8,265 nt of DNA from Chloroflexota bacterium (GTDB lineage Bacteria > Chloroflexota > UBA4733). The notes beneath the pieces are model-generated. The model did not search any database, was not told the origin of the DNA, and saw only the letters and a list, made by a program, of their open reading frames with translations. The stretch's first letter is position 1; each line of letters starts with the position of its first letter. Location: NCBI GenBank assembly GCA_025980355.1, contig JAICXR010000127.1, positions 1 to 8,265 on the forward strand, given 5' to 3'. Positions 5,066 through 8,265 of this stretch are shown one piece after another. The position numbers and the translations under genes are program-made.

Positions 5066-7981
5066 CTTCGTGGTCCGCCGCGCCCGTCGCTTCGCTTCCA
5101 GGAGGCGGGAGCGCGTGCTGCCGCTTGCTTCCGCGGCCGGCGGCGTCGCCACTGGCGCCTCGCTGGCGGTGGGGACACGGGGACGTACCATCGTCGCCGC
5201 GCCGGCATTTCGGGCGGCCGCCTGGCTGCGCTGCTGCTGCAAACGGGCGGCCACGCTGCTGAGCGACCCTTCCGGCACGGGAGCCTGCGGGCGGCGCAGC
5301 CGGCCGGAGAGCACTTGCTCCGCCGCGTGCGGCGCCTTGTGCTGGGCGCGCGTCTCCAGGATGCGTTGGCGGAGACCCGCCAGGCGGCCGTCCCCTTCCA
5401 GCGCGTGCACCCGACGCCCCGCGCGGGACCAGAGCCGGCGCAACTCGCGGGTCGACAGGCGCAGCCGGCGCACGGCGACGTCCGCCAGGAACAGCAGGAG
5501 GGCCGCGAGCAGCAGCCAGGGCCACAAGAGCACCTGGCCGCTCGACCCGGCCAGGTCGTGCTGGAAGGCCTGGTCGGCGGAGGTCAGCACGCGGCCGAGC
5601 GTCATCTGGGGCAACTTCTGCAAGAGCGCCATGTTGGTGCCGTTGTCGCGGTACTCCGGCGAATAGTCGACGGCGTAGCCCGTCGGCTGCAACGCGACGA
5701 CGTTGCCCTTGCTGTCCGTCTGCACGATTTGCAGGAGATAGGTGCCCTGATCCGGCGTCGGAAAGTCGCCTTCGTAGCGGCCCGGCGCCGTCTGCTCCAG
5801 GGGCACGGTGCTCTGCGTCGTGTTGGGATTGACCACCGTCGCCTGCGTGTTCAGGAAGTTGCGATAGCTCTGGTCGGCGGCGACCGCATCGACGGTGACG
5901 TGCGCTCCCGGGGCGTCGGGCGTGACGCTGACCTGTAGGTTCTGGTCGACATTGCTGGGCAGGCTTTCCCGCACCACCTGCGACCAGAAGGTGGCGAACT
6001 GCGACCAGTCCACCCAGTTGCCCGCCCAACGCGCCCCGGCGTCGGAGGTCCAGGACAGCACGTGGCCGAGTCCGTACTGCCACTGCGCCAGGAGCGGGTC
6101 CTGCTGATTCGACTCCAGAATCAGTTGGGCCGTCGGCTTCGCCGTGGTGGCGACGTAACCGAGAAGCGGCGGCAGCGTGGCCGGATCGATCCCCTTCAGG
6201 ACCGGACTGGACGCGGCGACCACCGGCTTGAACGCCTCCTCCACGATCGCCGGGCGGGCGACCAACTGCGTCTCCTTGACCAGCAGCTCGGGGATGTCGA
6301 ACGGGTCGTTGCCGTCGTAGTAGCGCCCTTTCCCGTCGGTGGCGATCTCCTGCAATACCGCAAGGTCGCTGGGCTGGACATTGGTGCCGACGACCGACGT
6401 GGTGATGCCGGCGGCGGCGATGCTCTGCATCAAGGGCCGGTAGCTATCGGCGGCGTCGCCGTCGCCCATAAGGATGATGTGCTTGGTTTTAGCGGGGCTG
6501 CCGAGCAGCGCCTGCCAGGCGGCATTGAGCGCCGGCGCGTAGCTGGACGGGTCGCTCGGCTGCATGGCGTCGATCTTCGCGTCGATGCCGGCCTTGTCGG
6601 TCACGTTCTGCATGGGAACCGCCCAGCCGCCGCCGGTGTCGTTCACGGCTACCTGGTCGTTGGAGGAAAGGTTGCCGATGGCCGATTTGGCCGCCTCCTT
6701 GGAGATGTCGATGCCGAGGCTGTTCTCCAGACTCTCGATGATGAAGACTACCGCCGTGCTGGGCAGGTTCTGGCGCGGCTTGACCTGCGACGAGAGCGGC
6801 AGCATGGCGTCCAGCGGCGTGCCGTCGTACTGCCCGCTGGCGTAGCTCTTGTCGCCGCCGATCGTCACCAGGCCCCCACCCAAATTCTGCACATAGAGTT
6901 GCAAGGTTTGCATCAGCGATACCGGCAGGTCGGTGGCCGGGACGTTGACGAGGGTGACGCTATCGTAGCTGCGCAGTTGGGCCAGGTCGGCGGGGATGCC
7001 CGTCGGCGCGGTGACGTCGACCTGCATCCCGACGGAGGTCAGCGCCTTGTCCAGGTCGGCGCCGACGCCGGGCTGGCCTTCCACGAGGAGCACGCGCGGC
7101 TCACCGCTGACGTAGCCGAAGGTCGATGCTTGCTTGTTCTCCGGGGTGGCGTCGGCAGTGGTCTCCAGGTGGACCGAGAAGGTGTGGAAGCCCTGGACCG
7201 CCGGCGCGTGCGGGAAGTCGAAGGCGTTCGCTCCGGGATGCAAGGTGATCGTCTGCTGGCTGGTCAGCGCCCCGTCGGTGAACAGGTACAGCGTCCCCTG
7301 CCCAGCGACCGTCGACTGCACGTTACCAGTGATGTCAAAGCGTTCGTCCTTGCGGAGGGTATTGGGAACCGTCACCCGCTCCACGTAGACGTTCGCGTGC
7401 GGCGCGCGCTGCACCGGCATCACCGATATTTGCACGCCGGAGAGCGCCGCGATGCGCGCCTCATCGACCGCCGATCCGGCGTTCTCATTCCCGTCGGAGA
7501 GCAGGATCAGGCGCTTGCCGCCCTGCCCCGCCAGCATCGCCATACCCAGGCGGATGGCGCCGCCGATGTCGGTATTGCTGCGCACCGGAGCGGAGGCCAG
7601 GTCGGGCAACTGGTCGGAGTGGCTCAGCGCGTCCTCGACGAGCGCGTCCTTGCCGAAGACGACGACGCCGGCACGGTCTTTCGGGCCGAGGTGGGTCAGC
7701 GCCTGACGGATCCAGGCGGCCGCCTGGTCTTCGCCGGAACTGCCGACGCTGTCCGAGGCGTCGACGAGGAAGACGACGTTCAGCGCCTTCTCCGGCACCG
7801 CGATCCGGGGCTGGGCGAGCGCCAGCGTCACCAGCGCCAGCAGGGCGAGCCGTAAGCCCAGCGACAGGCGACGCCGCGCGGGCGGCAGGAAGATGCGGCT
7901 GTAGCGGCTGAGCAGGACGCTCGCCGCCGCCAACACGACGAAGAGCAGGAACGCTTGGGGGAAGGCGAACTGGACCTGCAT
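5060..7981 (-). CDS. Membrane-anchored double-VWA protein with amidotransferase-like domain
   Basis: This is a 973-residue protein (numbering from MQVQF). Two N-terminal membrane segments (about 5-24 and 39-56) flank an Arg-rich loop, so the main body should lie outside the cytoplasm. VWA domain 1 (about 67-190) has an intact metal-ion site: DASDS at 74-78, Thr137-Asp138 and SDGNEN at 162-167. A beta-rich region follows (about 197-290), then a class I amidotransferase-like fold (about 295-396) ending in LGGGLVTIGGDKSYASGQYDG; it lacks a nucleophilic cysteine and is probably not catalytic. VWA domain 2 (about 410-570) has a degenerate metal site. Another beta-rich region (about 681-776), a membrane segment (about 817-837) and an Arg/Ala-rich cytoplasmic tail of about 136 residues ending near SRLLEAKRRARR complete it. 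The start at 7981 has GGAGG five bases upstream; the ATG at 7984 is the alternative. It overlaps the upstream VWA gene. Related proteins occur with MoxR ATPases and are thought to act in assembly or stress responses; the exact role is unknown. Confidence 0.88.
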   Translation of the reverse strand: MQVQFAFPQAFLLFVVLAAASVLLSRYSRIFLPPARRRLSLGLRLALLALVTLALAQPRIAVPEKALNVVFLVDASDSVGSSGEDQAAAWIRQALTHLGPKDRAGVVVFGKDALVEDALSHSDQLPDLASAPVRSNTDIGGAIRLGMAMLAGQGGKRLILLSDGNENAGSAVDEARIAALSGVQISVMPVQRAPHANVYVERVTVPNTLRKDERFDITGNVQSTVAGQGTLYLFTDGALTSQQTITLHPGANAFDFPHAPAVQGFHTFSVHLETTADATPENKQASTFGYVSGEPRVLLVEGQPGVGADLDKALTSVGMQVDVTAPTGIPADLAQLRSYDSVTLVNVPATDLPVSLMQTLQLYVQNLGGGLVTIGGDKSYASGQYDGTPLDAMLPLSSQVKPRQNLPSTAVVFIIESLENSLGIDISKEAAKSAIGNLSSNDQVAVNDTGGGWAVPMQNVTDKAGIDAKIDAMQPSDPSSYAPALNAAWQALLGSPAKTKHIILMGDGDAADSYRPLMQSIAAAGITTSVVGTNVQPSDLAVLQEIATDGKGRYYDGNDPFDIPELLVKETQLVARPAIVEEAFKPVVAASSPVLKGIDPATLPPLLGYVATTAKPTAQLILESNQQDPLLAQWQYGLGHVLSWTSDAGARWAGNWVDWSQFATFWSQVVRESLPSNVDQNLQVSVTPDAPGAHVTVDAVAADQSYRNFLNTQATVVNPNTTQSTVPLEQTAPGRYEGDFPTPDQGTYLLQIVQTDSKGNVVALQPTGYAVDYSPEYRDNGTNMALLQKLPQMTLGRVLTSADQAFQHDLAGSSGQVLLWPWLLLAALLLFLADVAVRRLRLSTRELRRLWSRAGRRVHALEGDGRLAGLRQRILETRAQHKAPHAAEQVLSGRLRRPQAPVPEGSLSSVAARLQQQRSQAAARNAGAATMVRPRVPTASEAPVATPPAAEASGSTRSRLLEAKRRARRTTKE

Positions 7982-8265
7982 CATGCCCTCCGGTGGTACC
8001 ACCACCACTCCCCGAGCAGGAGTAGTGCGCCGGCCAGGGCCAGGAAGGGCCAGAGTTCGTAGGGCGAGACGGCCGCCTTGCCGCCGGTCGGCGCCGCCGA
8101 TCCCCGGCTGTTGATGGCCGGGGGCGGGATGGCCTTAATGTTCGACTCCGCGGCGCTCAGCAAGTTGACGGCGTAGGACTGCTGGGACAGCACCTTGCTG
8201 CCGCTGCGTTGGCTCACTCCGTACAGCCCGGCGACATCCAGGTCGTCGTAGGCGACGCTCGCCGC
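7981..8265 (-). CDS. C-terminal end of a BatA-like VWA membrane protein (partial)
   Basis: The frame enters from the right edge and ends at TGA (7981-7983), giving 94 residues of the C-terminus. It reads AASVAYDDLDVAGLYGV, then QSYAVNLLSAAESNIKAIPP, a Gly/Ala/Ser-rich linker and the final membrane segment in PYELWPFLALAGALLLLGEWW with a short basic end YHRRA. The order of a V-A-G-L/V-Y beta strand, AVNL-x-x-x-x-ES-x-I and then a C-terminal helix ending in EWW-x-Y-x-R-R is typical of the first protein of paired VWA/BatA-type membrane proteins, where the VWA domain lies further upstream. The membrane helix probably places the last residues in the cytoplasm. A GTG at 8217 could be read as a start for a 78-residue protein, but the frame stays open to the window edge with family-like sequence, so I treat it as internal. 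Its stop overlaps the start of the next gene (ATGATG), implying coupled translation. Confidence 0.78.
   Translation of the reverse strand, partial: AASVAYDDLDVAGLYGVSQRSGSKVLSQQSYAVNLLSAAESNIKAIPPPAINSRGSAAPTGGKAAVSPYELWPFLALAGALLLLGEWWWYHRRA
7987..7991 (-). promoter_or_regulatory. Ribosome binding site of the double-VWA gene
   Basis: GGAGG on the minus strand lies inside the last codons of the upstream gene, two bases before the ATG at 7984 and five before the ATG at 7981. Normal spacing favours 7981. Either choice leaves the start overlapping the upstream stop. Confidence 0.65.

Noticed and set aside
4952..5938. A 328-codon plus-strand open frame overlapping the DUF1616 end and the VWA gene
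   Set aside because: Low-complexity Arg/Ala/Gln/His product, no family motif, and it is antisense to the VWA membrane segment and tail.
5043..6083. A 346-codon minus-strand open frame in another frame of the VWA gene
   Set aside because: Arg/Gly/Pro/Ala-rich out-of-frame reading of the same stretch; the 973-residue frame has the coherent domain order.
6062..7855. A 597-codon open frame on the plus strand opposite the double-VWA gene
   Set aside because: Its product is dominated by Arg, Gly, Asp, His and Val with no recognisable domain, and it lies wholly opposite a gene with clear domains. High GC makes such antisense frames common.
7992..8003. The 12-base perfect palindrome GGTGGTACCACC directly before the ribosome binding site of the double-VWA gene
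   Set aside because: It is accounted for by codons for the Trp-Trp-Tyr-His-Arg end of the upstream protein, and would form only a four-pair stem, so a regulatory role is not supported.

Overview
The window is GC-rich, densely packed bacterial chromosome carrying ordinary cellular genes. It shows no rRNA, tRNA, insertion sequence, integrase, CRISPR array or phage gene. The pairing of two large membrane-anchored von Willebrand A (VWA) proteins, together with the styles of the NadE, DUF2127 and DUF1616 proteins, made me think of Chloroflexota. That assignment is an impression from protein style; no marker gene here proves it.

Layout, left to right. Positions 1-144 hold the last 47 codons of a plus-strand gene, possibly an Eis-like acetyltransferase. 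It converges on a minus-strand cluster that reads right to left: nadE (glutamine-dependent NAD+ synthetase, 3991-2102), a DUF2127 membrane protein (2105-1530, ATGA overlap with nadE), a small conserved protein of unknown function (1473-1225), and a lactonase-family beta-propeller protein annotated as 6-phosphogluconolactonase (1224-148, whose start codon directly follows the previous stop). The overlaps and short gaps suggest one transcription unit. It joins NAD+ synthesis to a lactonase that in the oxidative pentose phosphate pathway acts right after an NADP-reducing step.

A 169-base divergent intergenic region (3992-4160) follows. It has a short inverted repeat that may be an operator. Next is a plus-strand DUF1616 membrane protein (4161-4988). 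It converges on a long minus-strand gene, and the junction holds a strong stem-loop (4999-5065) that probably separates the two transcripts.

The right third is a translationally coupled pair of VWA membrane proteins on the minus strand. The upstream gene is cut by the window edge, and only its C-terminal 94 codons are visible. The downstream gene (7981-5060, 973 aa) has one VWA domain with an intact metal site, a non-catalytic amidotransferase-like domain and a second VWA domain whose metal-site residues are replaced. Such pairs often sit beside MoxR ATPase and DUF58 genes; any such genes would lie beyond the right edge.

I found no clear new biological system. The items most worth a second look are the degenerate second VWA domain, the stem-loop between the convergent genes, the long inter-domain linker of NadE and the small uncharacterised protein joined to the lactonase gene.
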